From the NCBI GenBank assembly GCA_910588855.1, contig CAJUSR010000006.1, positions 11,581 through 75,580 of the forward strand: 64,000 nt of DNA, given 5' to 3'. The notes below the pieces were generated by a model, which had not been told where the DNA came from, made no database searches, and was given only the letters and a program-made list of their open reading frames with translations. How positions within the stretch are numbered: position 1 is the stretch's first letter; each line of letters starts with the position of its first letter. Positions 16,106 to 24,919 of the stretch are shown in pieces. The translations under genes were made by a program, and so were the position numbers. This DNA comes from an uncultured Kineothrix sp. (GTDB lineage Bacteria > Bacillota > Clostridia > Lachnospirales > Lachnospiraceae).

Positions 16106-17256
16106 TGTCTCGCATATTTACGCAGCATTGGTATTATATCATACATTGCCTGTAATGTATAATCTATTTCCTCTCCTGTCGTAAAAACAGAAAGACTGAA
16201 GCGGATAGTGGATTCCAACAAATCTTTTTCCACCCCTATTGCTTTTAACGTAGCTGACGGCTGGGGCTTGCGGGCGGAACAAGCGCTTCCCGCAGACACG
16301 TAAATCCCCCTATCTTCCAGGGCATGAAGCAAAACTTCACTGCGTATCCCCCGAATCGACACACTAATTACATGGGGCGCCGACTCCCTTCCCGTATAGC
16401 CGTTTATTTTAACATGGTCAATCCGCATCACGCCATCAATAAATTTTTGCTTTAATCCGTAAAGGCGTTCCACGTCCATGTCCAAATCTGCATACATCAT
16501 CTCCGCCGCTTTCGCCAAACCCGCCATCCCGGGTACGTTTTCCGTTCCGGAGCGCAAGTTATTCTGCTGGCCGCCGCCGTGGATAATAGGTTTTATCTTT
16601 ACTTTCGCATTCACATAAAGGAAACCCACACCTTTCGGTCCATGTATTTTATGCCCACTGACAGACAGCAAATCGATATTCATTTTCTTCGGGTATATTC
16701 TGAACTTGCCGAACCCCTGCACCGCATCCACATGGAAAATGGTATGGGGGTTCATCTTTTTAATCAGCGCACCGGCTTCTGCTATCGGCTGCAGGGAGCC
16801 GATTTCATTGTTTGTGTGCATAATAGATACCAATATCGTTTCTTTGCTCATCGCTTTCTGCAAGTCTTCTAACCGTATACAGCCTTTATTGTCAACCGGA
16901 AGGTAAGTGACACGGAATCCCTGCTCTTCTAAGTATTTCATCGTCTGCATAACGGCAGGATGTTCAATCATCGTTGTTATCAGATGCCGCCCTGCCCTGT
17001 GGTTGGCAAGCGCACAGCCAATTAACGCAATATTATCTGATTCCGTACCTCCTGATGTGAAAAAAATTTCCTTTTCGCTCACTTTCAACAGTTTGGCTAT
17101 GGTTTCTTTGGCATATCGGGTATAGTTCTCCGCCTGTACCCCTTTCAGATGCAGGCTGGACGGGTTGCCGTAGTCATTGCACATAATATGTGTCATCAAA
17201 GCCGCCACGTCTTCAAAACACCTTGTAGTAGCTGAGTTATCCAAATATACTTCCAT
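16102..17256 (-). CDS. Cysteine desulfurase, NifS/IscS-like
   Basis: PLP-dependent desulfurase of about 384 residues. It opens MEVYLDNSATT. The PLP lysine is in VSGHKIHGPKGVGFLYV near 200, and the catalytic cysteine is in SAGSACSARK near 320, in the short loop typical of the NifS/IscS group. It supplies persulfide sulfur, here probably to ThiI, the next gene on the same strand; NifS-ThiI pairing is common in Firmicutes. I chose the start at 17256 because AGGAG lies about 7 bases upstream; a 16-residue upstream extension is open but lacks homology. It could also serve Fe-S assembly. Confidence 0.92.
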   Translation of the reverse strand: MEVYLDNSATTRCFEDVAALMTHIMCNDYGNPSSLHLKGVQAENYTRYAKETIAKLLKVSEKEIFFTSGGTESDNIALIGCALANHRAGRHLITTMIEHPAVMQTMKYLEEQGFRVTYLPVDNKGCIRLEDLQKAMSKETILVSIMHTNNEIGSLQPIAEAGALIKKMNPHTIFHVDAVQGFGKFRIYPKKMNIDLLSVSGHKIHGPKGVGFLYVNAKVKIKPIIHGGGQQNNLRSGTENVPGMAGLAKAAEMMYADLDMDVERLYGLKQKFIDGVMRIDHVKINGYTGRESAPHVISVSIRGIRSEVLLHALEDRGIYVSAGSACSARKPQPSATLKAIGVEKDLLESTIRFSLSVFTTGEEIDYTLQAMYDIIPMLRKYARH

Positions 17257-17358
17257 GTTCCGTCTCCTAATATTATTGTGTTTTCGCTCATTACATAAAC
17301 GCAACGCGCCATATACTATTATATATATGCCTTTTTTGCCGGTTGGTAACTCTGCCCC

Positions 17359-18096
17359 TTATTCCAACTGATACATAATCCATGCCAAAATCGCCAGTGC
17401 TGCCGTCTCCGTCCTGAGAATCCGCCTCCCCATTGTAATGGGATAGATGCCCGCAGCTTTTGCCTCTTCTATCTCGTTTTCTTCAAAGCCGCCCTCCGGC
17501 CCGATAAATACCGCAATCGTCTGCCCCGGTTTTAACGAAGCGATGATTTCCTTCGTCTTTTCCATCCCTTCCGCCATTTCATAAGGGATAATGCGGATAT
17601 CCATCCCTGAAGCATAGGCAATGGCTTCTTTCATAGTCATCACTTTCTGTATCCCAGGGATAATCCGCCTCCGGCTTTGCTTTGCTGCTGCCTCGGCAAT
17701 CCCCTGCCAGCGCAAGGTTTTCCCCTTCGCTTTCTTTTCATCCAGTTTTACTACCGCCCGCTTTGCCGCTACCGGTATCACTTCATATACCCCCAGTTCC
17801 ACTGCCTTTTGGATAATCAGTTCCATTTTATCCCCTTTGGGCAGCCCTTGGAAAAGAAAGACTTTGGACGGAAGCTCCATATCCGCTTCCTTCACAAACC
17901 TTACTTTGCAAAAGACACAGTCTTCCCCAAACCCTTCAATGCCGCAGCGGTACTCTTTGCTGTCCACACCGTTGCTTACTGACAGTTCTTCCCCAACCCG
18001 CATCCGCAAAACATTCTTAATATGATTTACATCCCTTCCTGTTATCCTTACTTCGTTTCCTTGTATCTGTGAAGGTTCTACGAAAAAATTGTACAT
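17359..18096 (-). CDS. rsmE: 16S rRNA m3U1498 methyltransferase
   Basis: SPOUT-class methyltransferase of 245 residues that methylates U1498 of 16S rRNA. It has the N-terminal PUA-like part (MYNFFVEPSQIQ, GRDVNHIKNVLRMRVGEEL) and the C-terminal knot with IGPEGGFEENEIEEA and LGRRILRTETAALA-like signatures. It follows prmA on the same strand, the standard pairing. Length is typical. Confidence 0.94.
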   Translation of the reverse strand: MYNFFVEPSQIQGNEVRITGRDVNHIKNVLRMRVGEELSVSNGVDSKEYRCGIEGFGEDCVFCKVRFVKEADMELPSKVFLFQGLPKGDKMELIIQKAVELGVYEVIPVAAKRAVVKLDEKKAKGKTLRWQGIAEAAAKQSRRRIIPGIQKVMTMKEAIAYASGMDIRIIPYEMAEGMEKTKEIIASLKPGQTIAVFIGPEGGFEENEIEEAKAAGIYPITMGRRILRTETAALAILAWIMYQLE

Positions 18097-18206
18097 CTTT
18101 TCCCCATTTCTGCGCAGCCTCGTTACGCAAATCCCGTTTTATCCTTCTTTTGCCCTTGTTTTTCCTTTATTTCTCCCTTATTTTTCCCCTAAATCCTTTA
18201 TCCCCT

Positions 18207-19193
18207 TTACGGTTTCCCTGCTGTTATGCAGACCCATTCGCCCTGATACGTAATCTCCAGAATCTCCATCCCGGCTGCCAGAACCGCTTCTTTTACCGCC
18301 TCTTCCTTATCGTCGATAATCCCTGACGTAATATATACTCCGCCCGGTTTTAAATTTGCCATAATGACAGGCGTAAGGTTTATCAACACATCGGCGAGGA
18401 TATTCGCCACTACAATATCATAGCACTCATAGCCTACCTTATCCTGTATCTCTTTATCCGTAATCAAATTTCCTATCATTACCTGGAATTGGCTGTCCGG
18501 AATATTGTTTGCCTTTTTGTTTTCTCCCACCGCCTCTATTGCACAAGGATCCAGATCCGTTCCAACCGCTTCTTTCGCTCCGAACATCAACGATAAAATA
18601 GAAAGGATACCGCTTCCCGTTCCCACATCCAACAATCTGGTATCCCCGGTAATATGTTTCCGCAGTTGACGGATGCATAGCTGTGTGGTCTCATGCATAC
18701 CGGTGCCAAATGCCGTACCCGGGTCGATATGGAGAACCATACGCCCCTTATCTTCTTCCCTCACTTCTTCCCAGGAAGGGATAACCAGCACATCGTCTAT
18801 ATAAAATTGATGGAAATATTCTTTCCAATTGTTAATCCAGTCGATATCTTCCGTCTCGTCTACCGACACCATACCTTCACCGATGTCCATAAACATCCGC
18901 AAATCTTCCAGCTCTTTTTCCACCTTTTTTAAGATTTCCTCCGCCGTCATGCACTCCCCGTCCACATCCAGCGTTCCGTCTTCTTTTTCCTCTACAAAAA
19001 AACTAAGATATGCAATCCCGTCATCCTCTCCGGCTTCCGGCGGGATATCCACAAACATCTGCTCCTTTTCCGCCGCCGTCAGCGGTATTTTATCCTCAAT
19101 CTGCGCCCCTTCCAACCCGATATCATACAATGCGCTGATAATAATATCTTCCGCTTCCGTTAGTGTCTTGATTTTAAACTTCGTCCATTTCAT
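18207..19193 (-). CDS. prmA: Ribosomal protein L11 methyltransferase
   Basis: A 328-residue SAM-dependent enzyme that methylates ribosomal protein L11. The SAM motif LDVGTGSGILSILSLMFGA, then GTDLDPCAIEA and DIVVANILADVLINL (motif IV with N/I/L), are all typical of PrmA. The N-terminal substrate-recognition domain (MKWTKFKIKTLTEAED) is longer than in E. coli, as usual in Clostridia. GGTGGAGAGG precedes the ATG. Upstream lies the repeat element that separates it from folT. Confidence 0.94.
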   Translation of the reverse strand: MKWTKFKIKTLTEAEDIIISALYDIGLEGAQIEDKIPLTAAEKEQMFVDIPPEAGEDDGIAYLSFFVEEKEDGTLDVDGECMTAEEILKKVEKELEDLRMFMDIGEGMVSVDETEDIDWINNWKEYFHQFYIDDVLVIPSWEEVREEDKGRMVLHIDPGTAFGTGMHETTQLCIRQLRKHITGDTRLLDVGTGSGILSILSLMFGAKEAVGTDLDPCAIEAVGENKKANNIPDSQFQVMIGNLITDKEIQDKVGYECYDIVVANILADVLINLTPVIMANLKPGGVYITSGIIDDKEEAVKEAVLAAGMEILEITYQGEWVCITAGKP

Positions 19194-19222
19194 ACCTCTC
19201 CACCTCGTTTTTCCTCTATTAT

Positions 19223-19318
19223 GATTCGGGTGTCAAAAGCCATCTCCGGCGGCGCCATTCAGCCAATGGCTGTTGTACCATTCGTCAAAGGATGCCGCCG
19301 GTCAATCCTTCGGCGCCT
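19223..19318. repeat. Diverged copy of the ATTCGGGTGTCAAAAG intergenic element
   Basis: Begins GATTCGGGTGTCAAAAG, identical over 17 bases to the arms of the inverted-repeat element at 53153-53422, and shares TCCGGCGG at the same spacing. The rest forms smaller stems (GGCGCC at both ends of the inner part; AAGGAT / ATCCTT). It fills exactly the gap between the folT stop and the prmA ribosome-binding site. Confidence 0.7.
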
Positions 19319-19906
19319 TTAAAGCTGCGTGGGAACCCGTCTCGTGTCTTCGAACCCTATTTTATTCACCAGTTTCTTTACATAAATTAAAGCAAAATAA
19401 AGAATCGCGCTGTCTATCGGCAGCATAATCGCATTTTTCAATACTCTTAACGGAAGCAGCGCAAAAAAGCCTTTCCCATACAACATGGAAATCCAAAGTG
19501 TATTTAAAATGCAGTTCACCAAAATCTTAATAAGCAGTTCCGCCACTATAATCCGCTTTATGCTTACCGTTTTTTTATACAAAATAGAACCGTAAATCAC
19601 TCCTGCCAGCATTACGTTAAAAGTAAAGCCGAAGAAAAACGGTCCTGAGGGTTTTAATATATATTTCAGGATATCCAGCGCGCCGCCAAACAGACAGCCC
19701 GCCACCGGTCCAAACAGACACTCTATCACACGGTTCGGAATCCCTGAAAAGCCGATTCTGATATAAGGGCCTACTTCTACGGAAGCCGTCATGCTCAAAA
19801 CTACCGCCAATGCCGCCATAAGCCCGCATAAGACGATGTTCTTGGTAACGAAAAGCTCTTTAAGGGAATTTGCATACATTTCTTTGATTCTTTTTAATTT
19901 TTCCAT
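19319..19906 (-). CDS. folT: Folate ECF transporter S component
   Basis: A 195-residue membrane protein with about six hydrophobic segments. An N-terminal AxxxA-type helix (CGLMAALAVVLSMTAS) serves for docking to the ECF T component, and RIGFSGIPNRVIECLFGP is characteristic of FolT. It binds folate and partners with the EcfA-EcfT module encoded elsewhere. The assignment is strengthened by the THF riboswitch in its leader. The AAGGAGG site lies 8 bases before the ATG and can be masked by an upstream CCTCCTT. Confidence 0.9.
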   Translation of the reverse strand: MEKLKRIKEMYANSLKELFVTKNIVLCGLMAALAVVLSMTASVEVGPYIRIGFSGIPNRVIECLFGPVAGCLFGGALDILKYILKPSGPFFFGFTFNVMLAGVIYGSILYKKTVSIKRIIVAELLIKILVNCILNTLWISMLYGKGFFALLPLRVLKNAIMLPIDSAILYFALIYVKKLVNKIGFEDTRRVPTQL

Positions 19907-19914
19907 GAAAAATA

Positions 19915-19954
19915 CCTCCTTCTAGCAGTTTTTTCCTGAACCACATAAAGGAGG
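19915..19954 (-). promoter_or_regulatory. SD / anti-SD switch of the folT riboswitch
   Basis: On the minus strand CCTCCTT (at 19954-19948) is perfectly complementary to the folT Shine-Dalgarno AAGGAGG (at 19921-19915), with 26 bases between. This is a ready-made translational expression platform directly downstream of the THF aptamer. Confidence 0.65.
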
Positions 19955-19971
19955 GTTAATTCTCCATATGC

Positions 19972-20077
19972 AGCAGCGGGATGCGAATTCCGTACCGCAA
20001 GCCGGGTTCCCCGGCTTTTCGTCCGCATGACAACTCCCCGTTCATGCGGCACTTAACGCACAGATTTCTACTCTGCT
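19972..20077 (-). ncRNA. Tetrahydrofolate (THF) riboswitch
   Basis: The minus-strand leader of folT matches the THF riboswitch consensus as I know it. It has a closing stem AGCAG / CTGCT, the 5' segment GAGTAGAAATCTGTGCGTTA, a central hairpin rich in AGCCGGG / CCCGGCT, and the conserved 3' segment GGTACGG..TTCGCATCCCGCTG. THF riboswitches control folate transport and biosynthesis genes in Clostridia. Position and target (folT) agree, and a promoter lies about 20 bases upstream. Confidence 0.9.
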
Positions 20078-20095
20078 AATAAAATGTTTGTTTTT

Positions 20096-20124
20096 AGTAT
20101 ATGCAGCCTGTTTCCGGATGGCAA
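20096..20124 (-). promoter_or_regulatory. Promoter of the riboswitch-folT transcript
   Basis: TTGCCA, a 17-base spacer and TATACT on the minus strand. Transcription would begin about 10 bases before the THF aptamer, which is ideal for a riboswitch leader. Confidence 0.75.
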
Positions 20125-20216
20125 TTGACTGCATCCGCTTTTGCGCAGTCTATGATAACTCCTGTCATCCATTTCCCATGAAAAATTGATGACCTGCCTG
20201 CACTTTTGCGCATTTC

Positions 20217-20245
20217 ACTATAACACAGAATATGTTATTTGTAAA
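20217..20245 (-). promoter_or_regulatory. Second candidate promoter upstream of folT
   Basis: TTTACA, a 17-base spacer and TATAGT on the minus strand, about 120 bases upstream of the first promoter. It may give a longer folT leader. The stretch around it (20125-20340) otherwise shows no gene, although a 39-codon open frame without SD follows this promoter. Confidence 0.4.
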
Positions 20246-20340
20246 TACAGGAATTGACCCGGCTGGTAAATTCAAGTTTCATGGGCGGCAAAACCAAAAC
20301 CGGTTTCTCCTTTCTATTCCATATTATCCAAATCAGTACC

Positions 20341-21834
20341 CTACTTTGCTAAATACTGGTAAAATATATCCTTCTCCAAATGATATGTATAATAATTGTA
20401 TTTAAAGTCATCCGGTATTTCCCCGTCGGAAGGGTCCGCCAACGGCTCCAGAGACATAGAGCTTTCCGTACGGTAGACTGCCCCTATCTGGTTTTTTACT
20501 ATGCTTTCCCGCAAATTCATAAGCGGATATATCATCCCAACGGCCAGCCCCGCCGCCAGTAAGGTTTTCCTTATCACGACGTTTTTATCCTGTTCCTGTC
20601 CGTTCCCCTCCGAAAAAAAGCGAAGGATAAGGGCTAACAGCATAAACAGCGCCGGTATGCTTGCCCGCATGGTAAAGTCGTTGTATAGCCCCATAGCAAA
20701 ACGGGGATAAATCAAAAGTGCCGTCACGGATATCCAATATACTATATTTTTTCTGTTTTCTTTAAATAAAAGAATAGCATAAAAACCAAACATAAAAAAA
20801 CAGAAAAGTATGTAAAATCCTGGCTTCCCTCCATAATCCAGCCAGTGGAAACCTAAATATTCCGGCTTTTCCCCGGAAATATTCCCCCAAAAATATAAGA
20901 CAGGAATGCCGCTCAATACAGCGAACAAAAGATTAGAGATGCTAAAAGCCTTTCCCAACCGTTTCCACCCATTTTTGATGCCATCATATAAATACAAGGG
21001 AAGCATGAGGGCCGCAAGCCCTATCATGGCAAAACCGCTGTACCAAATTACCGGAAAGCCGATTAACATATAATTTTCGGTTTTCCAAGGTTTGAGCAAT
21101 AGCAAAGATGTGGCCATCCAGGGCACGATAGCCTGTCCCGGCACCCACTTTAATAAGCTCCAATTGGAAGTATATTGAATCCTTACCGTTTCCGGATTCA
21201 TCCATTCATGACTGCCAAAAGGAAAGTTCTCCGGATATATGCTGCCGCAGACCGCCTGTCCAAGGGGCAGCAAGCCTCCGAAAAAAAACAGCAACGCCAG
21301 ACAAAGCAACTGCCATTTTCCCTTTTTAACCTTTCCTATCCTTATGAGCAGAAGCCATAACAGGAAAATCCCTATTGCTGCCATTGCGTATTGCATCCAT
21401 TCCGCCGCCCGGAAGGAACCCAATGCCTTTCCTGCCAAAGCCGGGCACAGGTAAAAACCGATATAATAAGACAGCATGGATTCCCCATAAGCCGTCCGAT
21501 ACATAACCGGCCAGTCTTTTTCTATCAAGTCATGCATTACGGCATTGTGCTTTGCCCAGTCACCTGCCTGCCCCGTAAATGCTCCTATCCCTGTATGCCA
21601 AACAAAGAACAGAATAAGCGCTGCCCCCATAAGCAAGGTTCCTTTGGACAGATGCACTTTATCATCTGCCCCCGCCTGGCACCAGGAGCGCGCCCCCGCA
21701 AGGAAACCTGCCCCAAGAATCAGGCATGCTGCCAATGCATATCCTGTTTTCAGCCACCCGATGAAAAAAAACACTACCCCTAAATACATATATACCAACG
21801 CGGCAATGGATACTGTATTTACCTTAATTTCCAT
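20341..21834 (-). CDS. Polytopic membrane protein, probably GT-C-like glycosyltransferase
   Basis: A 497-residue protein with about 11-12 hydrophobic segments. The first large loop contains TGQAGDWAKHNAVMHDLIEK, an acidic-plus-basic loop at about 90-110, the position where GT-C transferases carry their catalytic acid. I do not recognise a named family. The start overlaps the end of the upstream 717-residue membrane protein by 16 bases, and AGGAG lies 8 bases before the ATG, so the two and the GT2 gene form one operon. A role in surface-glycan or lipid-linked sugar transfer is an inference from this company. Confidence 0.6.
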   Translation of the reverse strand: MEIKVNTVSIAALVYMYLGVVFFFIGWLKTGYALAACLILGAGFLAGARSWCQAGADDKVHLSKGTLLMGAALILFFVWHTGIGAFTGQAGDWAKHNAVMHDLIEKDWPVMYRTAYGESMLSYYIGFYLCPALAGKALGSFRAAEWMQYAMAAIGIFLLWLLLIRIGKVKKGKWQLLCLALLFFFGGLLPLGQAVCGSIYPENFPFGSHEWMNPETVRIQYTSNWSLLKWVPGQAIVPWMATSLLLLKPWKTENYMLIGFPVIWYSGFAMIGLAALMLPLYLYDGIKNGWKRLGKAFSISNLLFAVLSGIPVLYFWGNISGEKPEYLGFHWLDYGGKPGFYILFCFFMFGFYAILLFKENRKNIVYWISVTALLIYPRFAMGLYNDFTMRASIPALFMLLALILRFFSEGNGQEQDKNVVIRKTLLAAGLAVGMIYPLMNLRESIVKNQIGAVYRTESSMSLEPLADPSDGEIPDDFKYNYYTYHLEKDIFYQYLAK

Positions 21835-23972
21835 ACAATCGACTCCTCCGATATCCGCTCATAATGTCTTTTAATTACCATATCCAATACCGGGCAAAAG
21901 CCTGTATGCCCATACACTTCCGTTTCCGGTTTATAAATAGCCACCTTTGGCAGATTTTCTTCTACATCCTCCAAAGTGTCGTATTCAAACCAGTCCATAT
22001 ACCAGGGCAGGATATAGCAATTCCTGTTCGATGGGTAACGCTCTTTGTACAAAAGGTATATGGAATCATGGACAAAAGCATCTATAAAAATTTCGTCTCC
22101 CGGTTCTGTCATGGCAATGATTTGCGCATCCACACCCCCTGCCACTTCCGGCTCATATACGATATGCCCCGCCACCATAGCCATATATGGCTTTAGCAGG
22201 AAGCAGCCTGCCAGCGCCGCTAAAACTACTACCCTTTTTTCTTCTTTTTCCGTCTCCTCCAAGGGGGCTCTCATTCCAAGCAGCACAACCAGCACAATAG
22301 CCACACTCCAAAGCCCTGCGGAGTGGAAATCCGTTCCACTTCTCGTTCCATTTCCGCACATACATAAAAATAAAGCCAATACCGCAGCCGCCCCTTCTTT
22401 TTTTCCCATCCTTTTCCACCAAAGAAGCAGCGATGCCGCCGCCCCCACCGCAAGGCAAAGCTGGATTGCCGCCGTATCGCTGCCGGCTGCCGTCACAAGC
22501 GCATTAAAATTGTCTCCCACCGCGTTGAAATAATTTTTAACCCCTAAAAAAAAGGGTTTCCATTTCACTCTTCCAAACCCGTCCTGATATTTGTTGTAAA
22601 CCATTGTGTTGAATTGGTATGCCATTAAGTACATTTTTCCTGCGGCATGATTCCAAAGGAAATAGATAAAAGCGGCCAAAAAGGGAATGAACATCGCCGG
22701 CACAAGAAAACCGTACCGTTTCCAAACATTTTTCCCGCAAAATCCTCCCCTTCTTATCCAAAGCAGAACCTCCTTCCCCAACACACATACGGCTACCGGC
22801 GCAATTGCGAATACGCTGACAAAAGTAGATGTGATGCTTATAAACACACAGGCGGCTACGATAGCACACCGGCTTTTTTTAAGCTCCCCATCCTCCCAGT
22901 AACGGATAAATTCCATTACCAGAGCTATCATGCAAAAGCCTTGTATATTATCCCCCAAGATTTTGGAAGCCTGGAAAAACATGGGCATGGTTACTACAAC
23001 CTGGGCTATGGGAAGCAAAAACAGCTTTCCTTTCCCCAAATAGCCGCTGTGCCTATAGTACAGCCCTCCCCATAGCGCTGCCAAAAGCAGATAATACAAC
23101 AGCCGGAACTGCTGGATGCTTCCTGCGCCCAGCAAAGCGAACAAGGCACACAAATAATACCCGAAAGGAGTATGCTGGGTATAATAATCCCGGTAAAGCA
23201 CCTTTCCTTTGGCAATCAATATCCCTCCCCGTATATTGTCGCATTCATCGGTAAAACTCCCCATATTTTCCCTTGTAAACACATACATCAAAATCATATA
23301 AACACAGGCTACTGCCAAAGCGCCTAAAAGCCTGTCCACCGGCTCCCCTTTCCGCTTCTTATAAAAAGCAACGGACAAAACGCCTATTATAAGCCCTGCC
23401 ATTATCCAATAGAAAAGCCCCCAGAAGGAATCCTTTTCCCCGCCATAAACGCTAAAGCACAAATCACCATCCCGTTCTTCTCCGTTGACAAAAAGCCTTC
23501 CTTCTGTATAGTTGTCGTCTTCCGAAGCATAAAAACTCAACGCGGAATTGCCCGTAGCGTTTGTGGAGCAAATAGAAACCACATACAATTTTTCCTTATC
23601 CACTTTGACCGGAGACTTTACGTTCAGGAAATAATACTCCCCGTCGGAAACCTGGCTGGCGTTATACTTCCATTCATATATTTTTTTGCCGCTCTCTTTT
23701 TCCCATATCCATATCCTCCAAAAAGAATTGTTGTTCCTGTCATAAGTACCTGTTTTCACATCAATGCCCCAAAATAAATCATAAGGCATCCGAAATTCCT
23801 GTTCTACCTCTGTCCGACTGTCCATCACCGCAATATTTTGGGCTTCCTGCCCGTTCAAAACGGTCCTTTCCACATAAGTTAACCTGTTGCTGACCTTAAA
23901 AAAGCCTAATGCCAGCAAAATTGCCGCCGCTGTTGCTAGTATCCCATATACTATTTTCCCTTTATCTTTCAT
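21819..23972 (-). CDS. GT-C-type membrane glycosyltransferase with N-terminal extracytoplasmic domain
   Basis: A 717-residue protein. One TM helix (about 8-25) is followed by about 150 residues predicted to be outside the cell and beta-rich (FRMPYDLFWGIDVKTGTYD, SFYASEDDNYTEGRL). About ten or more TM helices come next. The loop GSFTDECDNIRGGILIAKGK after the second helix resembles the acidic loop of ArnT/PMT-like enzymes, and YYTQHTPFGYY recalls the membrane-proximal region of that family. Such enzymes use polyprenyl-phosphate sugars, which the adjacent GT2 protein could supply. Exact donor and acceptor are unknown. The start overlaps the GT2 gene by 11 bases. Confidence 0.7.
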   Translation of the reverse strand: MKDKGKIVYGILATAAAILLALGFFKVSNRLTYVERTVLNGQEAQNIAVMDSRTEVEQEFRMPYDLFWGIDVKTGTYDRNNNSFWRIWIWEKESGKKIYEWKYNASQVSDGEYYFLNVKSPVKVDKEKLYVVSICSTNATGNSALSFYASEDDNYTEGRLFVNGEERDGDLCFSVYGGEKDSFWGLFYWIMAGLIIGVLSVAFYKKRKGEPVDRLLGALAVACVYMILMYVFTRENMGSFTDECDNIRGGILIAKGKVLYRDYYTQHTPFGYYLCALFALLGAGSIQQFRLLYYLLLAALWGGLYYRHSGYLGKGKLFLLPIAQVVVTMPMFFQASKILGDNIQGFCMIALVMEFIRYWEDGELKKSRCAIVAACVFISITSTFVSVFAIAPVAVCVLGKEVLLWIRRGGFCGKNVWKRYGFLVPAMFIPFLAAFIYFLWNHAAGKMYLMAYQFNTMVYNKYQDGFGRVKWKPFFLGVKNYFNAVGDNFNALVTAAGSDTAAIQLCLAVGAAASLLLWWKRMGKKEGAAAVLALFLCMCGNGTRSGTDFHSAGLWSVAIVLVVLLGMRAPLEETEKEEKRVVVLAALAGCFLLKPYMAMVAGHIVYEPEVAGGVDAQIIAMTEPGDEIFIDAFVHDSIYLLYKERYPSNRNCYILPWYMDWFEYDTLEDVEENLPKVAIYKPETEVYGHTGFCPVLDMVIKRHYERISEESIVWKLR

Positions 23973-24705
23973 GGCATCCCTCGCTTTTTACACTTTCCAT
24001 CGCCTTATTCAAAGCCATAAAATCTCTGACGGCGCGGAGCCCAATCCCGCATATTTTCCTTAAATTGATAGAATTGACCCCGCCCTGACGGGAACGGAAT
24101 GTAATCGGTATATATTTTGTTTTTAACCCCTTTTTTTCATAAATGACAGAAATCAATACATTTGGAAGGTTAAAATTATCCGGTATATTCCTCATCTGTT
24201 CATTCAATACTTCTGCATTCATCAACCGGAAAGGCGTATTGGCATCCGTTACTTTTACCCCGAAACAAATCCATATCACCAGCTTCAGCACTTTTGTCAC
24301 AAAGACGCGGGAACATCCATCCTGCCGTTTGTTCCGGTAACCGATTACCATATCGTAATCCGCCCTTTTCTTCCAGAACCCCTCAAACTCCTCCGGTCTT
24401 GTCTGCCCATCGGAATCTGTCTGGAAAATGAAATCCGCCCCTTCCCTGATTGCATATTGATATCCATACAGCAAAGTGGGGCCATGCCCTGAATTATCTT
24501 TCGTTGCCACCAATAGTTTTGGCATTTTTTCTTTCATTCCACATATAATTTGAAACGTCTCATCCCTGCTCCCGTCGTCAATCACTAATAGCCGGGATTC
24601 CTTGCTCATATCGACCAATTCCAACGCCCGATACCATTCCTCTACCACTCCCTGTATATTTTCCGCCTCATTATATGCCGGAATTACTATATAAAGCTTT
24701 TCCAC
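23962..24705 (-). CDS. GT2 glycosyltransferase, polyprenyl-phosphate sugar synthase-like
   Basis: A 247-residue GT-A enzyme of family 2, starting with GTG after GAGGGA. It opens LYIVIPAYNEAENI. The nucleotide-binding VIDDGSRDET and the metal-binding QTDSDGQ are clear. It lacks the C-terminal TM pair of DPMS-type enzymes, although KLVIWICFGVKVTD may contact the membrane. Members of this group load a sugar onto polyprenyl phosphate or act on surface glycans. As first gene of the three-gene unit it probably provides the lipid-linked donor for the two downstream membrane proteins. Confidence 0.85.
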   Translation of the reverse strand: MEKLYIVIPAYNEAENIQGVVEEWYRALELVDMSKESRLLVIDDGSRDETFQIICGMKEKMPKLLVATKDNSGHGPTLLYGYQYAIREGADFIFQTDSDGQTRPEEFEGFWKKRADYDMVIGYRNKRQDGCSRVFVTKVLKLVIWICFGVKVTDANTPFRLMNAEVLNEQMRNIPDNFNLPNVLISVIYEKKGLKTKYIPITFRSRQGGVNSINLRKICGIGLRAVRDFMALNKAMESVKSEGCHER

Positions 24706-24753
24706 TTGTGTTCCCTCTTCTCTTATCGTTTCTAATATCTAACAGTTTATATT

Positions 24754-24802
24754 TAGGATATTTTATATCCTATTTGCCCATTATATATCATTAAATATCC
24801 TA
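24754..24802. promoter_or_regulatory. Candidate operator: TAGGATAT inverted repeat plus extra half-site
   Basis: TAGGATAT-TTT-ATATCCTA is a perfect 8-bp inverted repeat. A third half-site ATATCCTATTT follows exactly 30 bases after the second (three helical turns). It lies in the AT-rich region between the divergent GT2 operon and the XRE regulator, a typical place for a regulator binding site. Confidence 0.45.
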
Positions 24803-24919
24803 TTTCAATTATTTATTACATTAAAATCAATATAATTCCATTATTAGACAAAACACCCTATGGACATCCGGCCAGCTAAATGTAACGCAAACATGGTTAT
24901 AGAAAGGTATGGGTATCTT

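Noticed and set aside
20125..20260. A 39-codon leader peptide upstream of folT
   Set aside because: It starts just after a candidate promoter but lacks any SD and ends within the next promoter; coding potential is not convincing.
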